Assembly (NCBI GenBank): GCA_016788425.1
Contig: JAEURQ010000002.1
Coordinates: forward strand, 682,001-746,000
Direction of reading: 5' to 3'
Length of the DNA: 64,000 nt
Origin: Chthonomonas sp.
GTDB taxonomy: Bacteria; Armatimonadota; Fimbriimonadia; Fimbriimonadales; Fimbriimonadaceae
Shown piece by piece: positions 41,537 to 49,885 of the stretch (its first letter is position 1; each line of letters starts with the position of its first letter). Both the position numbers and the translations under genes were made by a program. Under the pieces are notes generated by a model that saw only the letters and a list, made by a program, of their open reading frames with translations, ran no database searches and was not told where the DNA came from.

Positions 41537-42483
41537 ACTACGTCGACTTTCACATCAACGATTGGGCCAGCGCGACGGTTGGGCTGTCGTTTGCCGAGCG
41601 CGGCATGTACCTCACCATGATCCAGGTCTATTACCGAGACGAGATGCCCCTCGCGGCACGGGACATTGAGCGAACGGTGGGGGTGCGAACTCCTGAAGAG
41701 CGTGACTGCCTAGACTACCTGCTTCGAACCTTCTTCGATCTTCAGGATGGCTTTTGGCACAACTCCCGTTGTGATGAGGAGATCGCGGCCTACCACGGCC
41801 GGTCCACGAAGGCCCGAGACGCGGCGAACCGTCGTTGGAATAGGAAGTCACTATCAGGCGCTACGTCGCACATGCCTGAGACGTGCTTAGATGATGCTCA
41901 ACCGTCACATGAATCATGCCCCGACGATGCTAGGACAATGCAAACGCATCCGCCGGGCATTGCTCAAGTGATGCCGGAGCCATGCAAAGACGATACCAAG
42001 CCTGTGCTAAACCGATGCCTCCCATCTAACCATCTAACCAGTACTACAACAACATCAACAGGCGTGGGCGCGGGCCCGCCTTGGTGGGATGAGGAGCAGG
42101 ACCCGGTGATTCGCCAGGTGGCGAGCTGCCTCGGCGGTTTGCCGAAGCGCAACGCGGCCGGGGATGATTTGAGTTCAACCGAGGAGTTTGTGCGGCGATT
42201 CGTGGCCAAAGCTCGACAGGCGGCGACGATGCTGGGCGATGAGGCAGACGCCGGAATCTTGGCGATGCTCGAGGAGTTCGGCGATGCAAACCGCGGCAAG
42301 AAATTGGAATTCAACTCGAAGCCGTGGGCGGTAGTGCTCAGCCGGTGGCTCGAGAACGAATCCAAGCGTTGGAATCAGCCTCGTGAATCTACCAGGGCGC
42401 CTAGAAATTCTCGGCAAAAGCCCAAACCGCAGTGGCAACAGGATCTGGAGGACGTGAATCGCGGTCTCGGGGTGGCCGGGTGA
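41533..42483 (+). CDS. DUF1376/YdaU-like replication protein
   Basis: The 316-residue protein begins NYVDFHINDWASATVGLSFA and continues ERGMYLTMIQVYY, the YdaU/DUF1376 signature of phage replication initiation proteins. A Thr/Ser/Pro-rich linker follows (~residues 115-180), then a helical C-terminal domain and a basic tail (RAPRNSRQKPKPQW). It probably binds the phage origin or loads a helicase. No phage helicase loader or polymerase is seen, so host replication proteins are expected to be used. Confidence 0.85.
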   Translation: MNYVDFHINDWASATVGLSFAERGMYLTMIQVYYRDEMPLAARDIERTVGVRTPEERDCLDYLLRTFFDLQDGFWHNSRCDEEIAAYHGRSTKARDAANRRWNRKSLSGATSHMPETCLDDAQPSHESCPDDARTMQTHPPGIAQVMPEPCKDDTKPVLNRCLPSNHLTSTTTTSTGVGAGPPWWDEEQDPVIRQVASCLGGLPKRNAAGDDLSSTEEFVRRFVAKARQAATMLGDEADAGILAMLEEFGDANRGKKLEFNSKPWAVVLSRWLENESKRWNQPRESTRAPRNSRQKPKPQWQQDLEDVNRGLGVAG

Positions 42484-42890
42484 GCGAGCTCGCGCAGGTT
42501 GGGGTTGCCGGCGCACTGGCCGCACGAGTGCCGCACGATCGGCTGGTGCTTGCATCCAAATTCTTCGAGTTCTTCCAGGATCGGCCGACGTCGGACGCGG
42601 TCAACCCGGTGATCTCAGCCCAGAAGCTCGCCATTCGTCTCCATTCGATGGAGGCGACTGATGCCGAAGTCTTGCAGGTAGCGGATCGGTTGGACCGGCG
42701 ATGCACGTTCCGGCCAACCGTTGCGGACGTCGTAGGGGAACTGGAGGCGATTCGAAACGAAGTGCACGCGAGGGAATTTGAATTGCGATATCGAGGCGCG
42801 AAGTTGATGCGCTCCCCGGGTGGTGAGGAGGCCATGGTTACCAAGGATCGGATAGAACGGTTGATTTGCGATGGGTGGGAGCTAGCCTAA
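42480..42890 (+). CDS. Hypothetical helical protein after replication gene
   Basis: This 136-residue product starts at a GTG overlapping the upstream stop (GTGA). It is helical (HDRLVLASKFFEFFQDRPTS ... VADRLDRRCTFRPTVADVV) and resembles small replisome-loader proteins in layout, but no motif is decisive. It is coupled by TAATG to the sigma-like gene. Confidence 0.7.
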   Translation: MSELAQVGVAGALAARVPHDRLVLASKFFEFFQDRPTSDAVNPVISAQKLAIRLHSMEATDAEVLQVADRLDRRCTFRPTVADVVGELEAIRNEVHAREFELRYRGAKLMRSPGGEEAMVTKDRIERLICDGWELA

Positions 42891-43492
42891 TGCAATACGT
42901 CCTTGAGTTTTTGCCCTTTCCTGAGTCGGTCAAGCAGGATCGACTGCCGCGACCGAGGGCAACTCCCAAGGAGATCAAGCAGTTTAGGTTCCGATTCGTC
43001 GTTTCGCTCTCGAACCCGGACGCGGAGCGCGTAAACCGACTGGCCATGGCGGCCCGTCTCGGCGATGCCTACGCCGCAGAGCGGTTGATGGGTATTTACC
43101 GCCCGATCGTCGTGCTGATGGCCAACCGGATTTCTGTAGCCGACCTCACGCGTCACGATGTGGTTGGCTGTGCGATGGCGGGGTTTGCCAAAGCGATACG
43201 AACGTACGACGGGCGCGGGGGTACGCCCTTCGATTTCTACGCAAAGCGGTTGGTCTCGAACGCTTTGGCCGAGGTTGTTCGCACGGCGCACCAGAAGCGC
43301 GTGGTGCCTCCAAGTCTGCGTTGTGAGTTTGATGCCGAGGTCGGGAGGGCGGCTGAGACGACTCGCGATGATCGACTCGACGAGATGCGGGCGGCTTGGC
43401 GATCCATTGCCGACTGCTCGCCCGAGGATAGGGCATGGTTGCTCGGAATCCCTCGCCCGATCCTTGATGAATTTGAGCGCGTACTTAACTAG
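42890..43492 (+). CDS. Phage sigma-70 region 2-like protein
   Basis: This 200-residue protein contains DVVGCAMAGFAKAIRTYDGR followed by GGTPFDFYAKRLVSNALAEV and VRTAHQKR, matching sigma-70 region 2 (core binding and -10 recognition). The C-terminal ~60 residues are short and may be a diverged region 4. It is the last gene before the late block, and the first copy of CGTACTT overlaps its final codons. A role as late-gene activator is inferred. Confidence 0.75.
   Translation: MQYVLEFLPFPESVKQDRLPRPRATPKEIKQFRFRFVVSLSNPDAERVNRLAMAARLGDAYAAERLMGIYRPIVVLMANRISVADLTRHDVVGCAMAGFAKAIRTYDGRGGTPFDFYAKRLVSNALAEVVRTAHQKRVVPPSLRCEFDAEVGRAAETTRDDRLDEMRAAWRSIADCSPEDRAWLLGIPRPILDEFERVLN
43480..43486 (+). 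promoter_or_regulatory. CGTACTT motif, before endolysin gene
   Basis: Exact CGTACTT, 8 nt before the ATG at 43495. The spacer (aactagtc) has no Shine-Dalgarno. It overlaps the last codons of the sigma-like gene. Confidence 0.5.
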
Positions 43493-43494
43493 TC

Positions 43495-44040
43495 ATGGCC
43501 CCTGGTCTGACAAAACTGGTTCCACGCCCCGCTCCAAATGCCATCAATAGCGGTCTGTCGTCGCTCAAGGCGGCAACCTTGCTGAAAACACTCGGCCGCC
43601 CGCGGCCGAAGCTCACGAGCAACTGTGAACCCGTGACCAGCTCGGCCATGCGGAAGCGGATTGTGACCGAAGACGTGGGCCCATTTCGCGTCACGGGGCT
43701 GGACATTGCAGTTGACTCCCTGCGCCGGGTGTTCGACGACGTGAGGCGGGAGCGCCCCGATTTATATGACGCCGTCGGCAATATGGGAATGCTTTGCTGC
43801 CGGCTGGTGCGTGGCTCGGCGCACATTGCCAGTAACCATAGTTGGGGTACGGCAATTGACCTCACGTTCAATGGGGTTCTTGACCTGCGCGGCGATGACA
43901 AAGTTCAGATTGGCCTGCTGGCGATTTACCCGTTCTTCCATCGCCATGGGTGGTACTGGGGCGCGGAATTCAACACAGAGGACGGCATGCACTTCGAGCT
44001 CGCCGAAGAAACTTTCCGAAAGTTGGAGTCGGCGCGATGA
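43495..44040 (+). CDS. M15-family peptidase, probable endolysin
   Basis: The 181-residue protein has the zinc-peptidase motifs of the VanY/M15 family: His115 and Asp122 in SNHSWGTAIDL, and His166 in GMHFEL. Such phage enzymes cut D-Ala or L-Ala-D-Glu bonds of peptidoglycan for lysis. It lacks a signal peptide, as expected for a holin-dependent lysin. It opens the late block, and the downstream TM protein overlaps it by ATGA. Confidence 0.92.
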   Translation: MAPGLTKLVPRPAPNAINSGLSSLKAATLLKTLGRPRPKLTSNCEPVTSSAMRKRIVTEDVGPFRVTGLDIAVDSLRRVFDDVRRERPDLYDAVGNMGMLCCRLVRGSAHIASNHSWGTAIDLTFNGVLDLRGDDKVQIGLLAIYPFFHRHGWYWGAEFNTEDGMHFELAEETFRKLESAR

Positions 44041-44357
44041 TGTCTCCAGACCTCAGTTTCATTGGCATTTTGGCCACGGTTATCGGGCTCGTTGGCTGGA
44101 TGGTTAAATTGTCGGCTAAGCGAAGCGAGGCTATCACCGACCGGTTCTTACGCCACCTAGAAGATCAGAACAACAGCAATCAGCAACATCGGGTTGAGTT
44201 TCTGGCGGCGATCCGTGAGCACGCGGCGGCGATGTCTGAGATGGCGGCCCAACAGAAGGAAGTTGCTAGCAAGCTCAGCGATGTTGTGGTTCAGGTACGA
44301 GAGCTCGCCGAAGAAGTGACCCACCTGAAAGCTCGTCAAGGGACAGAACGTACTTAG
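44037..44357 (+). CDS. TM/coiled-coil protein, candidate holin or lysis partner
   Basis: This 106-residue protein has one N-terminal hydrophobic segment (FIGILATVIGLVGWMV), then a coiled coil (AAMSEMAAQQKEVASKLSDV). It overlaps the endolysin gene by ATGA, the usual place for a holin or spanin-like gene. A single TM with a coiled coil also fits other roles, so the call is tentative. Confidence 0.6.
   Translation: MMSPDLSFIGILATVIGLVGWMVKLSAKRSEAITDRFLRHLEDQNNSNQQHRVEFLAAIREHAAAMSEMAAQQKEVASKLSDVVVQVRELAEEVTHLKARQGTERT
44349..44355 (+). promoter_or_regulatory. CGTACTT motif, before 44368 gene
   Basis: Exact CGTACTT, 12 nt before the ATG at 44368. The spacer (aggcggagtgac) contains GGAG. It overlaps the stop of the TM/coiled-coil gene. 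Confidence 0.5.
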
Positions 44358-44367
44358 GCGGAGTGAC

Positions 44368-44655
44368 ATGCCAAAGAAAATTCAAATTGTCACGAAGGAC
44401 GCGAAGTTGGAGGGATTCAGCTTAGTTGGGAATCAGGTGATTGCGGAGATCCCCATTCCGGACGATTACGCAGGCAGGCTCGAAAACCTGTTCCGAATTG
44501 TCGATCGGTTTGATGGGGATGAAGGCGCAACCGACGGCGACATCGATTGCGAAGCCGCAATCCGAGCACGGGTACCAAAACAACTGCGGTTCGTTGAGAA
44601 TCTCACTGGCAAGACCATCGACCTCGACCTTGATCTTGAAGTAAAGATCGTCTAG
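44368..44655 (+). CDS. Hypothetical acidic protein before terminase
   Basis: This 95-residue protein (PKKIQIVTKDAKLEGFSLVG) is acidic (DGDEGATDGDIDCEAAIR) and beta-rich. It lies just before the terminase small subunit. The function is unknown. Confidence 0.7.
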   Translation: MPKKIQIVTKDAKLEGFSLVGNQVIAEIPIPDDYAGRLENLFRIVDRFDGDEGATDGDIDCEAAIRARVPKQLRFVENLTGKTIDLDLDLEVKIV

Positions 44656-44667
44656 CGGGAGGCCCCC

Positions 44668-45162
44668 ATCGCCCACCCGTGGGACAAGCGTCCAGACGAG
44701 AGCCCCAAAGCGTTCGCGGCCTTCCAGAGTTATTTGGAACTCGGGCCGCGGGCGCGTTCTTGCGACGCCGCCTACCGGAAACACAAAGGAAAGGAAAAGG
44801 GGGAAGCGAATTCGTCGTTTCGCGCCTGGTTCCAGCTGTTGGAGTGGGAGAAGCGAGCCCTTGCGTGGGATGCTCACATTGCCACACTTCGTCGGGCTGA
44901 ACTTGAGAAAGTGCACCTTGAACAGGTTGAGGACTTTCATCAACGGCAACGAAAGAAGGCCCAGCTGAAGGATGCCCTGGTTGTCAAACTTGCGGGCAAG
45001 ATCGGGAAGCGGATTGATGATCTGCAGGCCGATGAAATCGAAGTCAAAACCATTGCTCCGCTTCTGAGGGCCATTGCGCACCTCAGCGACTCCGCCACGA
45101 ATTCGGAGGCAACCGCTTTGGGCATTGATGCTCTCGCTGAAATGCTTGAGGAGCCCGATTGA
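44668..45162 (+). CDS. Terminase small subunit-like protein, non-canonical start
   Basis: The frame contains AHPWDKRPDESPKAFAAFQS then YLELGPRARSCDAAYRKH, the typical opening of phage small terminases (HTH for packaging-site binding). It ends in a helical oligomerisation region. From the in-frame TAG at 44653 to a TTG at 44734 there is no ATG, GTG or TTG, yet the family-like sequence begins before 44734. I mark 44668 (ATC, 5 nt after GGGAGG) as a possible start. A conventional annotation would use the TTG and lose about 22 residues. Confidence 0.7.
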   Translation: MAHPWDKRPDESPKAFAAFQSYLELGPRARSCDAAYRKHKGKEKGEANSSFRAWFQLLEWEKRALAWDAHIATLRRAELEKVHLEQVEDFHQRQRKKAQLKDALVVKLAGKIGKRIDDLQADEIEVKTIAPLLRAIAHLSDSATNSEATALGIDALAEMLEEPD

Positions 45163-46679
45163 AATCCAAGCTCGCACGGATTTTTCAGAAACGGGCGGCC
45201 AAGTTGCTTCCGCTCTGCCGGCCGAAGTCGGAATCACCAGTTGAAGTCGAGGCCAAGGCGCTTGATTTTCGGGAGTTTGTCCGGACGGTGTACCCTCGGT
45301 ATCAGTTCCGGCGGGTTCATAACGAGATTCTCAGCGCCCTCGATCAGCTCGAATCTGGCGAGATTCTGAACCCTCTGACGGGTCAACCCATTCGGCGCAT
45401 GATGGTCATGGTTCCACCTCGGCACGGGAAAACGGAGCTGGTGTCCAAGTTATTCCCCGCGTGGTATCTGCGGACGCACCCGACGAAGTGGGTGGCGGTC
45501 ATCTCCTACTCGGCGTCGCTCGCCTATTCCATCTCGAAGATCGCGCGCGGCTACTACACGCGAAGTGGGGGTCTGCTCGATCGCACGATGCGGGCCATCA
45601 AGCAGTGGTGTACCGAGCACATGGGTGGTTTATGGGCCTCAGGTGTTGGCGGCGAGGCGACCGGCAAAGGCTGGCACCGTGGAGTCATCGATGACCCGAT
45701 CAAGAACGTTCAGGAAGCAACATCGGCGAGGTTCAAGACGAGGCTCCGCGAGTGGTACCAGGCGGTCTGGTCCACTCGGCAAGAAGAGGACCCCATCGAG
45801 ATCATTGTTCAGACGCGCTGGGCGGACGATGACCTATGTGGGTGGCTCTTGGACGAAGAGCGACGGCAGATCGAGGAAGAAGGAATTGCCGACGGGTGGT
45901 ACATCGTGTTTTTGCCGGCGATTTCCATGCCGGCTGACCAGGTGCCGGCGTGGCCATCCAGTTGTATAGCTCATCCGGAGTGGCGGGAGCCGGGCGAGGC
46001 CCTGGACCCTGAGAAGTACCCGATCGACAAGCTGGACCGGCTCCGCGTTCGAATAGGGGAGTTCTTTTTTCGTGCTCTTTATCAGCAGTGCCCGACCTCG
46101 CGCGGCGGCGACGTGTTCGACGTTCGCAAAATCGAGATTGTTGACGAGGTGCCGCGTGGCCTCAACAAGGCAAGGGCCTGGGACAAGGGAGCTACGCGCA
46201 ACTCAGGCGACCACACGGCCGGCGTTCGAATGGAAGGGCCGGATAAGCACGGTTTCTACTATCTCTGCGACCTTGTTCGTGGGCAGTGGGAGCCCTACAC
46301 TAGAAATCAGCGAATCCTTGCCACTGCCATCATGGACGGTAGGGGGGTCCCGGTTTTCGGGCCACAGGACCCGGGCCAGGCGGGCGTGATCGATGCCGAG
46401 CAGTTTGTCGAGTTGCTCGCTGGGTTCAACGCCAAGTGCCGACCGGTGAGTGGCGCAAAGCTGCTGAGGGCGTCTCCGCTGGCCGCGCAGGTCAACGCGG
46501 GCAAGGTCCGAATGGTGCGCGGCATGTGGAACAAGGCGATGTTGAGCGAGTTCCAGCAATTCAAGGGTGAGTCTGGCGACACCGACGACATTGTCGACGC
46601 GGCGGCCGATGCTTTCAATGAGCTCGCGGATATGAAGCTCAGCGGGCGGCGCACATTCGAAGTGGGCGGAAGTCGGTAG
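45159..46679 (+). CDS. terL: Terminase large subunit
   Basis: The 506-residue packaging motor has Walker A in MVPPRHGKTELVSKLF, a Walker B region near GVIDDPIKN, and a C-terminal RNase H-like nuclease (RAWDKGATRNSGDHTAG; TDDIVDAAADAFNEL). It pumps DNA into the prohead and cuts concatemers. It starts at a TTG overlapping the small terminase stop (TTGA). Confidence 0.96.
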   Translation: MKSKLARIFQKRAAKLLPLCRPKSESPVEVEAKALDFREFVRTVYPRYQFRRVHNEILSALDQLESGEILNPLTGQPIRRMMVMVPPRHGKTELVSKLFPAWYLRTHPTKWVAVISYSASLAYSISKIARGYYTRSGGLLDRTMRAIKQWCTEHMGGLWASGVGGEATGKGWHRGVIDDPIKNVQEATSARFKTRLREWYQAVWSTRQEEDPIEIIVQTRWADDDLCGWLLDEERRQIEEEGIADGWYIVFLPAISMPADQVPAWPSSCIAHPEWREPGEALDPEKYPIDKLDRLRVRIGEFFFRALYQQCPTSRGGDVFDVRKIEIVDEVPRGLNKARAWDKGATRNSGDHTAGVRMEGPDKHGFYYLCDLVRGQWEPYTRNQRILATAIMDGRGVPVFGPQDPGQAGVIDAEQFVELLAGFNAKCRPVSGAKLLRASPLAAQVNAGKVRMVRGMWNKAMLSEFQQFKGESGDTDDIVDAAADAFNELADMKLSGRRTFEVGGSR

Positions 46680-46683
46680 AAAT

Positions 46684-46690
46684 CGTACTT
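46684..46690 (+). promoter_or_regulatory. CGTACTT motif, before portal gene
   Basis: Exact CGTACTT, 10 nt before the ATG at 46701. It is fully intergenic. The spacer (ttccggtttg) has no Shine-Dalgarno. Confidence 0.55.
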
Positions 46691-46700
46691 TTCCGGTTTG

Positions 46701-48026
46701 ATGGCTTCGAAATCCATGGCCCAGCTCGCGCGAGAGTTTATCAGCGGGCACCCGATTGGCACGCTCCTTTCCTTGCGCGGAATTCTGGGCCCACACTCGA
46801 CCGTAATCACTCCGGATGTAGCGCGGCGCATGATGCTCGATCCCATCGTGTCCGGCTCGGTTCGCCTGCTTCAGGTGCTGATCTTGTCCCACACGCTGGC
46901 CAATGGCTTCAGCGTCGTTGCGAAGGACCAGGACGATGCCGAAAGCGTGGCGATCGCGGAGTTTGTGCAGGAGCAGATCAACTCCATCAACTTCTTTGCC
47001 CCTTGTTTGGAGATGGTCCGGAAGATGTTGGTGGAGGGCTATGGCATCGCGGAATCCGTGTTTGAGCTTGCCGGGGACTCGCTTGTTCTGAGAGCGGTCA
47101 AGCCAAAATCGAGCACCCTCGTCGGGTTCGTTGTCGATGAGTTCGGGAACATCAAGGGGTTCAGGTCGGCGAAAAATTCAGACTTGATTCCGGTGGAAAA
47201 ATTCTGGTGGGTGTCGCACGACGGAGGGCTGGAGGACAGCCCGCAAGGGGCAAGTGCGCTCGAACCAGCTTACAACTATTGGTACTTCAAAACCTCGCTC
47301 TTGCCGGAGTGGTTCAAGTTTCTTCAGCAGTTCGGAACTCCTGGGCTTGTCGGTCGAACCCCGGACGAAGCGCAGGAGGAACCCCAAATCGACGCCGATG
47401 GCAATCCGGTTACCGATGGAGACGGTAACGAACTCATGGTCACTGCCGAGCAGGCATTGCTTCGAGCCCTTCTGGCGTTCGGCAATTCGACTGCTCTGGC
47501 GTTGCCTCATGGGACGGAGGTCGATTTTCTCCAAAGCGAGGGCGATGGGGCAGCATTTTTGGCCGGTCACTCGTATGCGGATCGACAGATCGCAACGGCT
47601 ATCCTGGGCAGTTCACGCACCACGCTTGAGGCTGAGCACGGAAGCAAGGCGGATTCAACCAGTGGTAACGAAGTTACGCAAGCAATCGTTGCTAAGAACC
47701 GACTCATAATACAAGAATCAATCGAACAGTGCCTACTGAAGGTGCTGGTGGAAGCGAATTTTGGGCCGGGTAAGCCGGTTCCGCGGATCGTGCTCTCTTC
47801 GAGCATCGTCGCCAACCGAGTCGAGATGATCAAGGCGGGGGTGGCGGCGTTGCAGGCTGGAATGCTGACGATCGAAGAGGTTCCTGACTTCTGCGCGATG
47901 GTCGGTTTACCCGTTCCGGATATCGAAAAGCTGCGCCAGGCGCAAGAAGATTCCGACATGGTGGCGAAGCTGATCTCGGGTGAAATCGGCAAAGCGACAA
48001 ACCCAGACCCGGATCCACAGCAGTGA
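46701..48026 (+). CDS. Portal protein (DUF935, Mu gp29-like)
   Basis: The 441-residue protein has the DUF935 portal pattern: LARDPIV-like stretch RRMMLDPIVSGSVRLLQVLI, GYGIAESVFEL, and AILGSSRTTLEAEHGS with the Asn/Ser-rich C-terminal region. The portal dodecamer forms the DNA entry vertex. I chose the ATG at 46701, but a TTG directly before it is possible. It is coupled by GTGA to the MuF-like gene. Confidence 0.93.
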   Translation: MASKSMAQLAREFISGHPIGTLLSLRGILGPHSTVITPDVARRMMLDPIVSGSVRLLQVLILSHTLANGFSVVAKDQDDAESVAIAEFVQEQINSINFFAPCLEMVRKMLVEGYGIAESVFELAGDSLVLRAVKPKSSTLVGFVVDEFGNIKGFRSAKNSDLIPVEKFWWVSHDGGLEDSPQGASALEPAYNYWYFKTSLLPEWFKFLQQFGTPGLVGRTPDEAQEEPQIDADGNPVTDGDGNELMVTAEQALLRALLAFGNSTALALPHGTEVDFLQSEGDGAAFLAGHSYADRQIATAILGSSRTTLEAEHGSKADSTSGNEVTQAIVAKNRLIIQESIEQCLLKVLVEANFGPGKPVPRIVLSSSIVANRVEMIKAGVAALQAGMLTIEEVPDFCAMVGLPVPDIEKLRQAQEDSDMVAKLISGEIGKATNPDPDPQQ

Positions 48027-49630
48027 CCTGGTTCAGTCGCGCGGCCTCACTCTTCGTCCGTTCCTCAGGGCTGTACGCCGTTCTTGAACGCCGGCGACGC
48101 GCACTTCTGCGGGGCGAAAAGAAGATGGCCCGTGAGATCATCGCGGCGTACCGCAATTACGAATCCGCGCTCGACGAGCGCCTTGGTAAGGTGGCCAAGC
48201 TCATACACGCGGCGCAAGTTGCTGGGACCGACGTAAACCCACTTTGGCTGACGGAGCAGTCGCAAGTTCGTGAGCTTCTCGTGGCTATTCGTGCCGAGAC
48301 CCAGCGCTTTGCGGAGGCGTCTGCTACGGCGATTGCCAGGAGGCAAAAGGAGCTCGTTGGACTGGCTGGTGTGGATGCCATCGACCTCATCAAGTCAACA
48401 GGGGTCGTCGGTTCGCTCAGCCGAGTCCCGATTGAGCAGCTCCAAGACCTGGTCGGCATTCTCGGATCCGGTTCTCCGCTTCGCGAGATTTTCGCCGAGT
48501 TTGGCGAAAAGGCTGTCCGTGGGGCCTTCGTGGCCCTCACCAAAACGGTTGGTTCCGGCCCTGCGACGATCGCGCGGGAATTGCACAAGGAACTTGATGG
48601 CCTCAGTAAGCACCGAGCTTTGCTGATTGCTCGAACCGAGACAAACCGGACATACCGTACGGCGACCCTACGTAACTTTGTCGCGAATTCGGATGTCGTT
48701 ACAGGTTGGAGGTGGGCGAGTGCCCGCGATCGGCGCACCTGCCCCATCTGTCTGGCCATGGACGGTTCCGAGCATCCACTCACCGAGCAGATGGCAAGCC
48801 ACGCGGCGTGTCGCTGTTCGATGGTTCCGATGATCCTTGGATACACGCCGAGTCGCAAAACTGGCGAGGAATGGCTCCGGGATCAGATGCCAGAAATACA
48901 ACAAGCCGTTCTCGGCAAGACACGCTACGAACTTTGGAACTCCGGACAACTCACCATGCGCGAGATGGTTCAACAGAAGCCGAACTTCAGGTGGGGGCCG
49001 AGCACGGTGCTGAAACCACTCCGTCAACTTCAATCGGAGACGGCACTCGGACTTATCGGGCAGCAGTCGGGTGGAGTAAACTCGGCTTCACGAGCAGTTC
49101 TGATTAAGACAGTGCGGCCGGGCCAAATCCGGCGTGAACTTAGGCGGATAGAAGTGGAATATGCGAACTCCAGAACCGAAGTGGCTCATATTTTCCGATC
49201 GAATGGCGAGATTTGGAGGGTAGACGGTGATGCCGACAGTGTCACCTTCCATCCCGATGATTCTTCGCTCCTGTTCTCATCAATAGTCACGCACCCGCAC
49301 CCGTCTCGGGTTAATCATCTCAGCACGTCGGACATTCTGCAAGCCATCGATGCGCAAATGGGTGAGATCAGAGCGACGGTTCTTGGGAAGGGCATCAAGC
49401 GGTTCACGCCTCCGGTCATGGAAGTCGAAGATGTACTGGTGGCACGGCGACTCCGTGAAATGGCAAGGTCCCAGGCTATTGGCATCACTCGGCGAAAGCT
49501 CGGTAGCATTGATCCCGTTGCGGCGACCGATGAGGAACTAAGGCTCATAAAACGAGAATTTGAGTACCAATGGAGTAAAATCTTCAGAAGGCTCCTCAAA
49601 GATCAGCTGGGCATCCGGTTTTCGTCATGA
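48023..49630 (+). CDS. MuF-like head morphogenesis protein with C-terminal JAMM domain
   Basis: The N-terminal ~300 residues are Mu gpF/SPP1 gp7-like: ARTETNRTYRTATLRNFVAN, then TCPIC (Cys240, Cys243) and HAACRC (Cys263, Cys265). After a linker, residues ~350-460 carry a JAMM metalloprotease motif: Glu386, then His424-Pro-His426, seven residues, Ser434, two residues, Asp437 (H-x-H-x7-S-x2-D). MuF proteins of temperate phages often carry variable C-terminal toxin domains. JAMM domains are zinc isopeptidases or toxin-processing units. A GTG at 48023 overlaps the portal stop. Intact ligands support activity, but no substrate is known. Confidence 0.88.
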   Translation: MTWFSRAASLFVRSSGLYAVLERRRRALLRGEKKMAREIIAAYRNYESALDERLGKVAKLIHAAQVAGTDVNPLWLTEQSQVRELLVAIRAETQRFAEASATAIARRQKELVGLAGVDAIDLIKSTGVVGSLSRVPIEQLQDLVGILGSGSPLREIFAEFGEKAVRGAFVALTKTVGSGPATIARELHKELDGLSKHRALLIARTETNRTYRTATLRNFVANSDVVTGWRWASARDRRTCPICLAMDGSEHPLTEQMASHAACRCSMVPMILGYTPSRKTGEEWLRDQMPEIQQAVLGKTRYELWNSGQLTMREMVQQKPNFRWGPSTVLKPLRQLQSETALGLIGQQSGGVNSASRAVLIKTVRPGQIRRELRRIEVEYANSRTEVAHIFRSNGEIWRVDGDADSVTFHPDDSSLLFSSIVTHPHPSRVNHLSTSDILQAIDAQMGEIRATVLGKGIKRFTPPVMEVEDVLVARRLREMARSQAIGITRRKLGSIDPVAATDEELRLIKREFEYQWSKIFRRLLKDQLGIRFSS

Positions 49631-49866
49631 CAGTCGCAGAAAGATTTCGCAAGCTACCCGAAGGCACTAGTATGCTGTCGGAAGGTCGCAACTCATTTGC
49701 GCCGCTTCTTGATCTGAACCGAGCATGGCTCGACGACTCAGTCTACATTCGGATGTTAGACGAGAGCTTTACTTTTGAGATTCCGCCCAGCGATATGAAC
49801 CTATTTTTCGAAATGTGGCTCATTGAAAACGTGCACGGCGGAGTTGATCCGCGCACGTCCTCCTAG
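49627..49866 (+). CDS. Small acidic protein after MuF-JAMM gene
   Basis: This 79-residue protein (TVAERFRKLPEGTSMLSEGR ... ENVHGGVDPRTSS) is acidic overall and has no known motif. It overlaps the MuF-JAMM stop by ATGA, the position of immunity partners in MuF polymorphic-toxin loci. It could equally be an unrelated head gene. I do not recognise the family. Confidence 0.65.
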   Translation: MTVAERFRKLPEGTSMLSEGRNSFAPLLDLNRAWLDDSVYIRMLDESFTFEIPPSDMNLFFEMWLIENVHGGVDPRTSS

Positions 49867-49870
49867 GCTT

Positions 49871-49877
49871 CGTACTT
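49871..49877 (+). promoter_or_regulatory. CGTACTT motif, before SGNH hydrolase gene
   Basis: Exact CGTACTT, 8 nt before the ATG at 49886. It is intergenic. The spacer (gattgggc) has no clear Shine-Dalgarno. Confidence 0.55.
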
Positions 49878-49885
49878 GATTGGGC

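Noticed and set aside
49880-49885. TTG start for the SGNH hydrolase
   Set aside because: It would lie 2 nt after the CGTACTT motif. The ATG two codons later matches the spacing of the other sites.
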